A stretch of DNA of 64,000 nt from Siphonodentalium dalli. Lineage: Eukaryota > Mollusca > Scaphopoda > Gadilida > Siphonodentaliidae. Where the stretch lies: assembly GCA_032622095.1 (NCBI GenBank), contig CP136061.1:235044944-235108943 (forward strand), given 5' to 3'. Under the pieces are notes generated by a model, which saw nothing but the letters and a program-made list of their open reading frames with translations, did no database searches and had not been told where the DNA came from. This document shows positions 1 to 10,182 of the stretch, piece after piece (positions within the stretch are counted from its first letter, which is position 1; every line of letters starts with the position of its first letter). Both the position numbers and the translations under genes were made by a program.

Positions 1-1149
1 ACTGGGGCTCTGTCCATAGTTGAGCTGTGACTCTATTCAGGGAGCCAAATTAACTATAATGCAATAATGGCTGATCAAAAAGGCTGCCACGTTCAGTTAA
101 AATACTGGAGGCCAGATTGGCTATGATATTGTTAACGCAAACGGGCGGGATTTTGTAGAACGCGTGTGGTGTAAAATATGTGCACGCCACTGTGACCGAT
201 TGAGATCAACATGCCACGGGAAAGTATGAATGAATATAAAACTTTGCTGGCGGCATAACACATTGCCAGATAATCCCAGATATGTCATAATTTTGAATTT
301 TTTTTTTAACATGATCCTGAGTTCCCTCGTTTCAAATAATTTTCAGTGTGAACAATCAATCATTCTGTTAAATTTATAATATCAATGTTCAAACCCTCCA
401 AATTTGTCATTGTTTGCTTTCTAAACCATAACCATTTCCATAACTACACTTACCTAGGTTACCTACATTTACCTAGCGTAGTATCAAACACAACATATCA
501 ATTTGATGTTGGTCAGTGTAACAATCCCAGGGGTAGGCAAACATAAACACTCAAAACAAGAATAAATAAGATTGAACAACTTTATTGATAACATACAAAT
601 ACATTCTCCAGTCTGGTCTGTTCCTTTTGGAGTATATCTGGCTAAGCAAATAGCATGAATAAATCACGAGGGCTATTAGCACTCGTCACTGGGGTTCACG
701 TGGGCGATTTTGTAGCCCTCGTCAATTTTTCATATGGACAGGCCTGCAGACCTGTACATCGGTATATATGTATATACAAGTATACTTCCAAATCACGTAT
801 ATACATCATCTGGGGGGTCAATTGGCCATGTCTGCTTCAAGAGTTCTCAACCCACGAATTCATGCCTATGAAAACCCTTGCTAATGTGGACATAAAATTC
901 AGTCGGTTATAAAATGAAGCCACTTCTTGTATCAAGAGATTCTGACAACCAATGTTTATCCCAATAAGTCCCTAGCGCAAACGCCAGATTGTGACTACTG
1001 TGAGGATTTTCCCTATTCGATAACGTGAATTCATTTTGTTACAAGCATGCTCAAAGAATATATTTTGCTCCATCAGCATTATTTGACGATTCACCACTCT
1101 ACTGTGATATATAGCTGCTACATCGTTTAAGATTTATTTAAAAACTAAC
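1..1149. other. non-coding, presumed WSC-gene intron
   Basis: No convincing coding segment is visible. The right end (about 1040-1149) is recognisably similar to 12000-12091, the intron side of WSC copy B. This stretch is therefore probably the intron after the exon at 1150-1290, with the second WSC half-exon lying to the left of the window. Confidence 0.4.
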
Positions 1150-1290
1150 CTTCAGTGAAGCACCACTGTGTACACGTGTCAACCGAGTTGGTGTCGGTAA
1201 ATTCTCGCGTCGGACCTTCCAGATCTCTATCAGATGGTTTATCGCTGTAGCAGCCCAAATACTTCACTGTAAACGTATGTCTTATGACAT
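1150..1290 (-). CDS. WSC-domain exon, first half (copy A)
   Basis: On the minus strand, the acceptor CTTTTCAG before 1290 and the donor GAAG|GTTAG after 1150 bound a 141-nt exon that starts and ends in phase 1. It reads through GCYSDKPSDRDLEGP and TNSVDTCTQWCF, the N-terminal half of a WSC domain (GCY start, then the C and WC cysteines). WSC domains are extracellular cysteine-rich modules with proposed carbohydrate binding. The exon has exactly the same length and phase as 12092-12232, with many identical residues, so the two are paralogues. The second half of the domain is not found within the window. Whether copy A is still functional is unclear, because its upstream intron has taken insertions and the matching upstream exon has no clean phase-1 donor. 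Confidence 0.7.
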
Positions 1291-1603
1291 CTGAAAAGAT
1301 CAATTTTATCCAGAAATACTGTGCTCTCTCGCATTACACATTATGCGTAAAACTAAATCATGATGATCTAACCTCATATAGAAGTGAATTTATTGCAAAT
1401 AGGAGAGGGTGAGTTGTGAAACGTGTCCGGGTACTCATACTGGGTAGGCCCATATCGCTTTGCAACATGAATATTTGCCATATATTCTATTATCGTTTTT
1501 GTACCATTGCCATCACTGCTATCATCACGGGACAGACAAATTGGACATTCGTCGTAATGTGCGATCATCAGGCCAGGACATACGGCATATGTATAGAATG
1601 ATA
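1291..1603. other. intron of WSC copy A
   Basis: No ORF here is supported. The stretch aligns by eye with 12233-12400 and with about 12900-13080 of copy B, including the shared pieces GGGTACTC and ATTATCG near 1428 and 1489. It is therefore duplicated intron sequence interrupted at its right end by the LINE. Confidence 0.45.
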
Positions 1604-2338
1604 CTCTATCTAACTTACAATTGTCAACAGTATTTCAAAATTTAGAAACATGTAATATAGACGATTTTGAAACGAAGCTTAAAAATGATGAATCAGATAA
1701 ATGGAAAAACAGCTTAAATTTTGTTCCTAAATTAAGAACATATAAACTTTTCAAAAGGAATTATGAAACTGAATCATATGTATTGATGAATATGGACCGT
1801 GCTCATAGATCTATATTTGCTCAGTTTCGATGTGGAATTCTTCCTTTGAGAGTGGAAACTGGTCGTTTTAGAAATGAAAAGCTAAATCTCAGAAAATGCA
1901 CATTATGTGCCTCACATGAAGTCGAAGATGAAATGCACTTCCTATTAAAATGCCCTTTCTATAACGAAAAGCGAGAACTTTTACTCGACTCTCTCCCTTT
2001 AAATGTAACCATAAATGTAACCATGATGATAGAACAAAACCAGTTAGAATCAGCTTTTATTGAAATAATCAACAAACTCACACGTCAGTGTGCTAATTTT
2101 ATCCATGATGCCTATCTGAAAAGAAAGCAGTATATATATAAATAAACATCATAGCATATAATAGCGTAAATTGACAGGCGTCTTGCTATACAATGCAAAA
2201 ATTAATTAACTCTTATTTTCAGGGTGACATATAGGCCCAATAGGGCCGGGTGCGCGATGTAAACTAATGTCTAAAAATTGTTTGTAATTTAACATGCACA
2301 TGTCACGTAAATAAAAGATATTACTACTACTACTACTA
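1604..2338 (+). mobile_element. 5'-truncated CR1/L2-like LINE, 3' end
   Basis: The element carries the last part of a LINE ORF2 (1621-2145) and a 190-nt 3' UTR. It ends in a short (ACT)n tract at about 2322-2336 instead of poly(A), as CR1/L2-type LINEs often do. Copy B of the duplicated WSC region lacks it: 13075-13100 reads across the site without interruption. That places the borders near 1604 and 2335. TAGAATGATA on the left and TAGAGTCAGC on the right are a possible degenerate target duplication. Confidence 0.75.
1621..2145 (+). pseudogene. LINE ORF2 C-terminal fragment with zinc finger
   Basis: A 174-residue open frame holds the conserved C-terminal region of a LINE polyprotein. PKLRTYKLFKRNY lies near residue 36. 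RCGILPLRVETGRF is followed by a CTLC ... HFLLKCPFY zinc-finger-like segment near residues 100-120. Endonuclease and reverse transcriptase are missing, so this is a dead 5'-truncated copy. The open frame continues slightly upstream of 1621, and the methionine-like start has no meaning. Confidence 0.8.
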
Positions 2339-3491
2339 GAGTCAGCCAACTTTAGCTTTAAATACAATTACTCTGTTTTGAGACTTGGGCCTGGTCATTT
2401 AGTGTAGGTTACATTTCTTCATTTCTGGTCATGTGACATACGATATCATTGACACCGAGATCAGGTGATGTGGGCACGTGTGTGCTCTGCCATATATACA
2501 GCTTTTCAGTAATGATCACATTCAGTTGATGGAATTCCCACACATACAGTGTCGGAAGCAGCCACAATAAATCCCGGGTCCTTTAAGTCACTCGCAAGCA
2601 CCGTTTCTCCATCAGAGCGAAGATCCTAGCGCTTGATATAATCTTGTTAACAGTACGACTGAGGCCGGAATTATATAGACAGATATTTATATGATCAATC
2701 AGTTTTCGTGGAACAGTTTTATTCCCTAGTCTGAGCATAGTATAATTGGGTGTGTGACGTCTAGTTACATGTATAGGTTACATGTATGCATTCCTGCACG
2801 GATAGTTTGTACGACAACAGTCCAAGACTGCATTAGTACACTGATAGTAACAGCACAGCTGTATTAAAGAAAGGATCTACATAACCATGCACGCTACCAT
2901 TCTACATGCAACATACTTCTGCAATTAAAGACCAGTATTGGTCCACTTCTCCAAATTTAGTCCTGTATGGTCATGCCGAGTCCTTGAGTCCTGTGTCGTT
3001 GCACCATGTACATGCATGTGAATCAACAAGATATGTTACTTATACCCCCCCCCACACACACACACACAGGGGAACAAGTTAATCGCTCACAAAGAAATGC
3101 AGCGAGGACAGGTGTATCTGAGGAACGCCTGATGATTACCCTGTAGGTAGGACCGTATTGTCCACTGATCACGTTGTGACTGGGAAATCGTCGACATCTC
3201 CACTTGCCCATTGCTCGAGCGTTCAAGTCTTCACATAATTTGATACACGATATTTGTCGAACACCAGAAAAACGAATGAAGTGATAGCTGTGTTCCTTCT
3301 GAGCTACTTTTGCAACATTCATTGTTTTAATAAAAACAATGTTGCGAAAGTAGCTAGGAAGAGTTAAATCATGCTTCATTTAGGCTCTGAGACATGGCTT
3401 TGTCATCAATTATGTATGATAAAAATGACCAGGATCATTGATGATTATTGATAAGACCTAGATAGTTTATCGCATCGGCGCTAGTGTCTTA
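2339..3491. repeat. paralogous segment A, left part
   Basis: Sequence from about 2580 resembles 24000-24815 (segment C) in the same order: TCAGAGCGAAGATCCTAGCG, then ATGATCAATCAGTTT, then CTGCATTAGTACACTGA, then CATCTCCAC and CAGAAAAACGA. The piece 2339-2600 resembles 13090-13230. On the minus strand, 3023-3379 can be translated, but relative to the C copy it carries stops and an indel, so it looks like a decayed version. Confidence 0.6.
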
Positions 3492-4443
3492 AGTTACCCT
3501 CACACCATAGCGATCACCAGTTGCGTATGGTTGCGAATAAAAAAAATAGTGGTCATAAGTTCCGAACGCAACTCACACGCAACTAATAAGTTTTATAGGT
3601 TTGAAGTACGCAACAAGCACGCATGTGATCGCAGACACACGCAGACACACGCAGAGTAAGTTCGGAAATTTTGAACATGTTCAATAATTCTCTGCGAATG
3701 CCTGCGATCAATTTATACGCAACAGGGACACAACATGTACGCTACGCACGCAACACGATCGTAACAGGTACGCAACTCATAAGTTTTGAACGCAGGTGAT
3801 CGCAGGTCCAAATTTGAGGTATCTGGCCAGGTTTTGGTACCGTACATGTTGCGAATGTGTTGCGTACCTGTTGCGATCATTTTGCGCTCGTGTTGCGATC
3901 CTGTTGCGTGTGTAGCGTACCCCCAACCCATTGTGCTTATTCCCAGCGTATCCCAACCTATGCCATGCGTATCCAACCTATTAGTTGCATGTGAGTTGCG
4001 TGCTAGTTGCGTACTACATGCGTGTTGAGAAATGGTATAAATAAACTTTTGGGGTCACTTTTATCTGATTTCTTGGTAGCTTTCCAATGTTGACTCTTCG
4101 ATGACCAAATCAGTACTGAAGAAAATAATGAATCGGCAATTTTTATAGGTTTTTATCACGTGACAGATATTCGCAAATACCATGCACGCAACAAGCACGC
4201 AGGTCAAACGCAACTTGTAAGTTTTGAACGCAACTCAAACGCAACTCGTAAGTTCTGCACGCAACTCACACACAACTGGCACGCAACCCACACGCAACCC
4301 ACACGCAACTCACACGCAACCCATAGGTCGAATAGGTTACAAATTGACAAAATTGTTGATTTCGCTTGCGTTTGATGCGGTATACAAATATTTTTTACAC
4401 GCAACTCATAGGTTTCAGCATACGCTATGGTGTGAGGGTAACT
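3492..4443. mobile_element. foldback MITE with 21-bp TIRs and TTA duplication (PIF/Harbinger-like)
   Basis: Terminal inverted repeats are perfect: 3492 begins AGTTACCCTCACACCATAGC and 4443 ends with its reverse complement. TTA flanks both sides (3489-3491 and 4444-4446), which fits the 3-bp TWA duplications of PIF/Harbinger elements. The interior is a maze of ACGCAAC / GTTGCGT motifs in both orientations, including an inner foldback near 3718-3920, and has no transposase. The short ORFs inside are by-products of these motifs. Segment C (24807-24830) carries the matching empty site. Confidence 0.88.
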
Positions 4444-4446
4444 TTA

Positions 4447-5681
4447 GGTGGACCACATATAGCTGTCTTTTGCATCATATTGTCGTCATTGCATAGAGTT
4501 TGGCGAACAGCTGCCAGTTCGTATCACATAACATATTCCAGGTCGATCTCGCAAAGAATTGAAACTGCTAGAAGACTATAGAAAATAATCTCACTAACTT
4601 AATTTTCATTATTTCGTGTGGTGTATTTAATGTAATTGTGTATAAACATCTATAGCATCTAAATAAATATTGTTTAATAAAAATGACTGGTGTAATTGAA
4701 ACCGATTAAAGCAGAATTAACTTTTCATATCCTGGGAAAAAAATCCAATTGACCACCCACTAACGATCATATCACGGACATTGAAAATCGAGCTGAAAGT
4801 TGAATGCACATACCGAGGAATGATATATCCATACTGGGTAGGATACCTCAGGAACGTACAGTTATATATTGACCATACATCCGTCCAGTACCGGAGTATG
4901 CTTCCCCAGTATGGGGAAACTGTTCAGATGAGGATTCAACTTTCAAAGAATACATACAGTATGATATGGCAAGATTGGCAACAGGAGCATCTACAATTAG
5001 TAGTAAAACACTGTGTTGGGAAACGTGTTGGGACACTCTCTTAAGTAGGAGGGAATACGTTAAACTTCTAGTTTTTTTGTTCAAAAAGCGAAGCGAGACG
5101 CATATCATCATGCTGGTCGGTAAATTCCGATTTCCAGTGAGGTTAATATAAACAATATTTATTTAGTGTAAAGAATGTTTTATTCTCAATTATAGGCACA
5201 TACAGTCAAACAACAAAGTGCACAGTATAATAAATACAGAGAAATTCGGATTGGAGTCTATTCATTGCTCGGATAGTAAGTTCACGGTCGTTTGTCGTTT
5301 CCTAAAAGAACTCATCGTCAATTGGTATGTAGTAAAGAAAAAGTTAAATCGTATTGGATGTGCTGATCATATCCGCATACCAGATATCAAAAAGAAAGGA
5401 ACACTCTTTTATGCACACTCGTTTGTTTATCTTTGCTTAATACAGCAACATACAGAAGATTTGTCATGTCCCTGGACAACACAAGCCGACATCTTCATTG
5501 ACGACGTCAATTGAAACAGAAATAGGCTTCACTTAATACTGAGGTATTGTCTACATAAATCTCAAGTTTTCTTCAATTAAATGCAGCAAAATCTATCTAA
5601 ATTCAGTATACTACAACACGAGCTATACTGTTCAAAGTGTGCAAGAAACATAGAACAAGAAAGTTGTGTGAACATGTTGCA
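4447..5681. other. paralogous segment A, right part, then unassigned
   Basis: 4490-4680 resembles 24865-25025 (for example CTGCCAGTTC, then GTGATGTAT/GTGGTGTAT, then AATACATATTG-like sequence). From 4700 to 5681 nothing could be identified. ORFs at 4781-5044 and 5218-5514 match no family I know. Confidence 0.4.
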
Positions 5682-5686
5682 CTCTT

Positions 5687-5841
5687 TATTAAAGTACCTC
5701 TATGCCTTTTACCACTCTCATCAATGTTTATGTGCAACTCTTCAAATTCGTCCTCGCCGCCCTGTTCTTTTCGCTTGTTCGACTTCCGGTAGTGGTTAAC
5801 ACAAAATGAGCGGAATTCCGGTTAATGGAAACGGATCAACA
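5687..5841 (-). repeat. 3' LTR
   Basis: This LTR is near-identical to 9015-9168, with only a handful of differences. The plus-strand end is TA instead of the expected TG (5687-5688), and the other end is the canonical CA. A pyrimidine-rich tract at 5857-5875 (purine-rich on the element strand) lies 15 nt inside and is the likely polypurine tract. Confidence 0.9.
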
Positions 5842-6155
5842 TTCACTGTATATATATTTTTCTTTCTTTTTCTTTAAAAGTCTTTGTACAGGAATATACA
5901 ATGATTGTCTGAGAACTTTTATACAATCTAGAGAAATCCTTCCTGTTTGAAGGATTGCCCGTAGTTGCTGTCCTGAAGCTCCTCTATTAGTTAAACAGTT
6001 TGTCAACTGTTCACTTTCTGGACACCAACAAACACTTCGAATCTCCTTTTTATTCAAAGATTGTTTAGTGGATCCAATGTCAATTCTTAAACGTTTCTCA
6101 TCCACCAATTTTGTTGATTGAATCGCTTCAACTGCGCTTCTATTTTCACGTAAAC
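5842..6155 (-). pseudogene. copia-type RNase H, C-terminal end
   Basis: The minus-strand translation contains SAVEAIQSTKLVDEKRLRID, then ICWC-like VCWCPESEQL, then LTNCLTNRGASGQQLRAIL. This is the characteristic end of Ty1/copia Pol, where the family has EQLADCLTKKGAS-type sequence. The N-terminal part of RNase H is gone. Confidence 0.82.
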
Positions 6156-6205
6156 ATATATGTGAATGTCTGATTCCTTAACTAAAGTTAGAAAAACTCT
6201 GATTT

Positions 6206-6598
6206 CTATTTTTGAACGCTTGGAGAGTCTTTTGGAACACATACACTTTCCTCGATTAAAGGTTGACCACAGAATTCAACTTCTTTGTAGGTGTCAAATG
6301 TTTTTAGTTTTTCTAGTTCCTCATCCTTGGCTTTTACACATTCCTCACTATTTTCTTCTTTCTTCGGAACAAATGTTAGAAAAACAGACATATCAGTAGA
6401 ATCATCTTGTTTCCATATGATACTATCACTGTCCACACTACACTTATCTCCAGATTCACCTATAATGTTCCACCAATTTTTGTTCTTGCCTGTAACTTTT
6501 CCAGCACGACCTAAGACCACACCTCTATTCCACTGATCTTTATCCTTAAATTTATAAAGTATTCTGTCATTTGATTTGAGACTTTCGGAAACGTTCAA
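6206..6598 (-). pseudogene. copia Pol linker and start of RT region
   Basis: The frame opens with LKSNDRILYKFKDKDQW and VLGRAGKVTGKNKNWWNI, a domain found between integrase and reverse transcriptase in animal copia-like Pol. It ends in KAKDEELEKLKTFDTYKEV, the usual beginning of the copia-type reverse transcriptase domain. The sequence then breaks off into the deletion. No catalytic YVDD-type motif remains. Confidence 0.7.
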
Positions 6599-6900
6599 AT
6601 CATCTTGGGGAACAGCTGCTGAAGCTTCTTGTTAAGAAATGGATGTTCCACACATGAAAATGTCAGACCAACTTCCATCCATACTCTATGGAACGCAACA
6701 AAATCAACATTCATTACTTATATTTACACTCAACCGAGTCAACTGGCAGATTGCGTCTACACAAAGATGGATGCAAGTCGGGGTCAGGGCGGGACGTCAT
6801 GTGACGTAATTTCGACCAACCAACGTCCTGTATTCATGTTCCACAATATGAATGCACGTGTGAGTGTAAATATATCATTGTTTACCACACACTCACAATT

Positions 6901-7325
6901 TTATCCTATAAGTGCGGAAATTTCCGGTTTAACAAGCACATTTGAATCAGAATTACTAGTACCGGTAGCATTGATTTTCTCATTTGAGTCCTCACCATAA
7001 ATGAAATCACAGTTTGCTTTGACTAGACGATTTGGGGATACTCTGAAAAATGATCCTCCATGCCTTATAAATATAACTTTTCCATCTTGAAATACCACTT
7101 TGGCTGGACCATACCCCTTATCCTTTCCATCTCGCTTATAAAACACCATGTCATTGTTTTGAAAAACATCCTCTGCAGCATATTGTTTACAAAGATCACA
7201 ATTTCTTTGAATATTGTCCAAACAATCACGGTAGCTTTCTTGCCAGGTGCCTGCCTCTTTTAATAGAGCAATGAGTCTCTTATTGGATGGATGAGCGAAC
7301 TGTCTGTGTAGCTTTTTAGTGCTTT
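6901..7325 (-). pseudogene. integrase HHCC region fused to integrase C-terminal part
   Basis: Around 7205-7325 the minus strand reads KLHRQFAHPSNKRLIALLKE then NCDLCKQY, an HHCC zinc-binding pre-integrase region. Directly after CKQY comes NDMVFYKRDGKDKGYGPAKV then GKVIFIRHGG, which normally lies beyond the roughly 200-residue DDE catalytic core. The core has been removed in frame. A frameshift near 7320 separates this from the protease frame. Confidence 0.78.
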
Positions 7326-7780
7326 TGATAACTCAGAATAACACATGTCTGAAAGGCGCACAGCATTCACACTCTCAATGGACACCTCCTTTGTTATAGG
7401 TAAACAGTAATGTCCAGATGTAGTCAAGTTAAGAGTCACTTTCCGTCCAAGAATTTCTACAGTATCATTGACAAGATCCAGCTTCACATTGGCTCTCTTC
7501 ATAGCACTTCTGGTGAGAAGCAGAGGAATGTCAGAATCAACAACGTCAGTTTTAATAGTGATGTGACATCCTGCTAGCACTTCTGGTATATCATACTCTG
7601 CTAATGATTGAAGTTTGGTTCCACCACCGAACTTAAATATCTTTTCACCGAGATAACACTTCACATTGTTTTTAGCATTGCAATTCAAAGAGTCTATATA
7701 TGTTTCCATCCACGATTTTCCACACACTGTACTGCTACATGCACTGTCCAAAATGACACAATTTCATTCCCACTTGCGCA
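7326..7780 (-). pseudogene. retropepsin-like protease region
   Basis: The minus strand reads VILDSACSSTVCGKSWM, an aspartic-protease active-site segment with DSA in place of the usual D(T/S)G. It continues with IFKFGGGTKLQSL, PLLLTRSAMKRANVKLDL and TSGHYCLPI. This is the arrangement of animal copia-like proteases. The piece sits downstream of the zinc knuckle on the element strand. Confidence 0.8.
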
Positions 7781-7859
7781 ACTTCTGAGTCATTGAAACC
7801 AGTGAACAAAACAACATTCTCTCAATTGTCGTGATCAACTATGTTACATGTTCCTTTGT

Positions 7860-8110
7860 TAGAAATGTTCTCCCACCTATCAGGGCAGGATTTCAAAAAG
7901 TGACGATACGAACCACATGATGTGCAGGTTAGGGGACGTCCATCAAATCCTGCTGGATTAATGGGTCTACTTCTATTGGATCGTTGACCCATATCTCTCA
8001 TGGGACGTCGCCGACCACGTGATCCACCCCATTCACCTGTGTTATTGTTATTTCATTGCAAATTCCGTTGATTCACATATCCTGCAGCTAATAAAGCATC
8101 TTCATTGTCT
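7860..8110 (-). pseudogene. gag nucleocapsid region with CCHC zinc knuckle
   Basis: The minus strand reads CTSCGSYRHFLKSCP near 7880-7925, a CX2CX4HX4C knuckle. Just upstream is an Arg/Gly-rich stretch (RGRRRPMRDMGQR). This is the RNA-binding end of Gag, separated from the main gag ORF by a stop codon. Confidence 0.8.
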
Positions 8111-8183
8111 GCCAAAAAAGCAGGTTCTAATTTAATAGTCCTGCAGATGAACCCCATGCTCCACCACTTTCACCTTTAAATTT

Positions 8184-8708
8184 TTAAAGAGATTTCTTGG
8201 CTAGACCATAGGGTGTATCCTTCTGTGCATAATAATCCATGCCAGTCATAACTAATAACTTTTCATCCTTGGTTATCTTAGCACGACGTAATAGTTTGAA
8301 GGCCAGAATTTCTGATGGTAGTTTCATTCCTTTCTTCAGAATTCGATTGTATCTCTGATCGAAATTGCTGATAGAATCATTGATGGTATCAGAATCTGAT
8401 CTTGCATAATCTTCAAAATCTTCAAATTTGTTTAAACTGTCCTCCAAATCATCTTTACCCAATTTGTTATCAAAAAATATAAGCAATGTATCTAGTCCTG
8501 TCTCCTTTTTAAGATCAGTTAAAAGTATTTCATCAAAAACCTGTTGTCGAATTTTTGAATCATCGTCTTCTGGTAAACTAAGTGCAATTGCAATCCCTTG
8601 TTTTTCTTTTGCTAGTTCAGTAACTTCTCTCCACGCCAACAGTTCTTGTTTAAATCTTTCATAGTTCACAGATGTTTTAAAAGTTGGGGGATTTATCCTC
8701 ATTGACAT
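8184..8708 (-). CDS. LTR element Gag (capsid region), truncated by a stop
   Basis: A 174-residue ORF begins MSMRINPPTFKTSVNYERFK and includes FDNKLGKDDLEDSLNKFEDF and NFDQRYNRILKKGMKLP. This pattern is typical of animal copia-like Gag. The start lies about 300 nt inside the 5' LTR. A TAA after AKKSL ends the frame, although the codons beyond it (KFKGES) look like a continuation, so the ORF is probably prematurely closed. It is flanked by the zinc-knuckle region. Confidence 0.78.
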   Translation of the reverse strand: MSMRINPPTFKTSVNYERFKQELLAWREVTELAKEKQGIAIALSLPEDDDSKIRQQVFDEILLTDLKKETGLDTLLIFFDNKLGKDDLEDSLNKFEDFEDYARSDSDTINDSISNFDQRYNRILKKGMKLPSEILAFKLLRRAKITKDEKLLVMTGMDYYAQKDTPYGLAKKSL

Positions 8709-9005
8709 TGTTCCTTATTTTTGGTATTTCCAAATCTTTCCTTTGTTTTCCCGCCGTTTTTCCGATCTCGCACAAGATAGATTGCTATGTCCAACCACCT
8801 CGCCAATTATCCACAAATATCACTGAAGTCGTGAAGATAGTTTGTTTGGGCCACCTATTATGCCGACGAACATTCGCTGAATTTTGATTGACGTCACCAA
8901 AATTTCACCAACAAAGTTTCAAAGTTTTTTCCTGCTTTCTTCGCCTTCGCTCAAATCACGCAAACATCACACAATGGTGAACGCACGAGGATCGACACAC
9001 GCTCA

Positions 9006-9013
9006 TGCTACCA
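9006..9013 (-). promoter_or_regulatory. primer-binding site, initiator-Met tRNA type
   Basis: One base inside the 5' LTR the element strand reads TGGTAGCA, the complement of the 3' end of animal initiator methionine tRNA (...TGCTACCA). The match is 8 nt and then diverges. Confidence 0.65.
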
Positions 9014-9014
9014 T

Positions 9015-9168
9015 TGTTAAAGTACCTCTATGCCTTTTACCGCTCTCATCAAAATTATGTGCAACTCTTCAAATTCGTCTTCGCCGCCCTGTTCTTTTCG
9101 CTTGTTCGACTTCCGGTAGTGGTTAACACAAAATGAGCGGAATTCCGGTTAATGGAAACGGATCAACA
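9015..9168 (-). repeat. 5' LTR
   Basis: The plus-strand ends are TG...CA, with TGTTAAAG at 9015 and GGATCAACA at 9160-9168. It is followed directly by the CTCTT target duplication. It is the partner of 5687-5841. Confidence 0.9.
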
Positions 9169-9173
9169 CTCTT

Positions 9174-9505
9174 GTGTCCTAACGCGAGGTAAAACTGATA
9201 AAAAAACGACCGTGCTTTTTCGATCACGTCACAAGAAACTCGCCCAATAACATTAACCGGCTCACACATGTGTGTCGTTCTGTCTATTTATTGTTCAGTT
9301 CTCACCTATAAATCATTTGACTTGCATAAATCGTTCTGTGCCACAGGCAGCCTATCTTAGACAAATCTCGCCCATTGTTTCTCCTGGCATAATTTTAGAC
9401 AGGTGTATATCGTTCCCAAATAATATAAAATTAACAAAGCAAATTTAAGATATCCGAACGCGTTGCGAAACCCTCAACCGGCTCTAATTCTGTCAGTGTC
9501 CTAAC
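9174..9505. other. non-coding, downstream of Thr-rich exon
   Basis: Nothing coding was seen. The stretch is presumably intron or downstream sequence of WSC copy B between the donor at 9505 and the LTR element. No membrane exon was found here. Confidence 0.35.
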
Positions 9506-9721
9506 CTGTGATGATCGATGTGGGTTGAATCGTCTCCTCCACAATCACTGCTGGTATTTTTCTGTTATTTATGGCGAGCACGGTTGGTCTGGTAACGGAG
9601 AAGCCGGCTTCGGTAGCAGTGGTCGCTGGACTGGCGATGATAGTGGCACCGGGGCTGGTTTTTTTATTGGTAGTGGTGCTGGTGGTGGTGGTGACAATAG
9701 AGGTCGAAGTCGTCGTCAGAA
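9506..9721 (-). CDS. Thr/Ser-rich stalk exon of WSC gene (copy B)
   Basis: The acceptor TATTTTGCAG before 9721 and the donor ACAG|GTTAGG after 9506 bound a 216-nt exon in phase 1 at both ends. It is rich in Thr and Ser (TTTSTSIVTTTTSTTTNK near the start, then SPATTATEAGF), as expected for an O-glycosylated stalk between an extracellular WSC module and a membrane span. Its phase matches the WSC exon at 10183-10350 upstream, so the two can be spliced. A transmembrane exon should follow but was not found, and the copia-like element lies to the left. The Gly-rich plus-strand frame here is only its complement. Confidence 0.6.
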
Positions 9722-10182
9722 CTGCAAAATAGATACAAATGATATTTATGTAACTTGACACCATATATGGAAACAATGTTCTCATTTTTTACACGTGACA
9801 TGCTCAGTGGTTTGTGAGAATCAAACTAATAGTTCGTCTTTTATTTGTTGCTGACAAGACTGTCAGAAAAAAATATTTATCCACCGCTCACTACCTCTAT
9901 TGCCTACATAATGCTTTCCTAATAAACGATATAAATAAAACCGGAAATATACCATATACAAATTTGGACACGGTGACGAACAGAAGCGTCCTAAAAGTAC
10001 AGCAAATTATCTACCTTTCTGGCAAAATATAGTTTTTCACATGCAGCAGTTAAGTTTTTAACATTCCATCTCCTCGGGCATATCTACTATACACAGTGCG
10101 TGAAATAAGTCGTGTGGTTAAAGCACCACTTTATTGTCCTTTCCAACTGAGACTTTATTACTATGAAATAAGCGTCGTGTAC
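9722..10182. other. intron of WSC copy B
   Basis: This is an AT-rich intron between the second WSC half-exon and the Thr-rich exon. Nothing else was recognised. Confidence 0.5.

Larger units (their letters stand above)
5687..9168 (-). mobile_element. internally deleted Ty1/copia-like LTR retrotransposon
   Basis: Direct repeats of about 155 bp at 5687-5841 and 9015-9168 are flanked by a perfect 5-bp target duplication, CTCTT (5682-5686 and 9169-9173). The element reads on the minus strand in the order gag, zinc knuckle, protease, integrase HHCC region, integrase C-terminal part, start of a copia-type reverse transcriptase region, and end of RNase H. The integrase catalytic core and most of the reverse transcriptase are missing, so the 3.48-kb copy is non-autonomous. 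Frameshifts and stops are also present. It lies in the same orientation as the WSC gene. Confidence 0.92.

Noticed and set aside
3713-4496. Several ORFs on both strands with Cys/Val-rich or Thr/Gln-rich repeats
   Set aside because: They come from ACGCAAC / GTTGCGT motif repeats inside the MITE 3492-4443.
6291-7263. Plus-strand ORFs (6291-6536, 6629-7000, 7060-7263)
   Set aside because: Antisense to Pol-like sequence of the minus-strand LTR element.
9525-9758. Gly/Ser-rich plus-strand ORF
   Set aside because: It is exactly antisense to the Thr-rich exon 9506-9721, which has good splice sites and matching phase.
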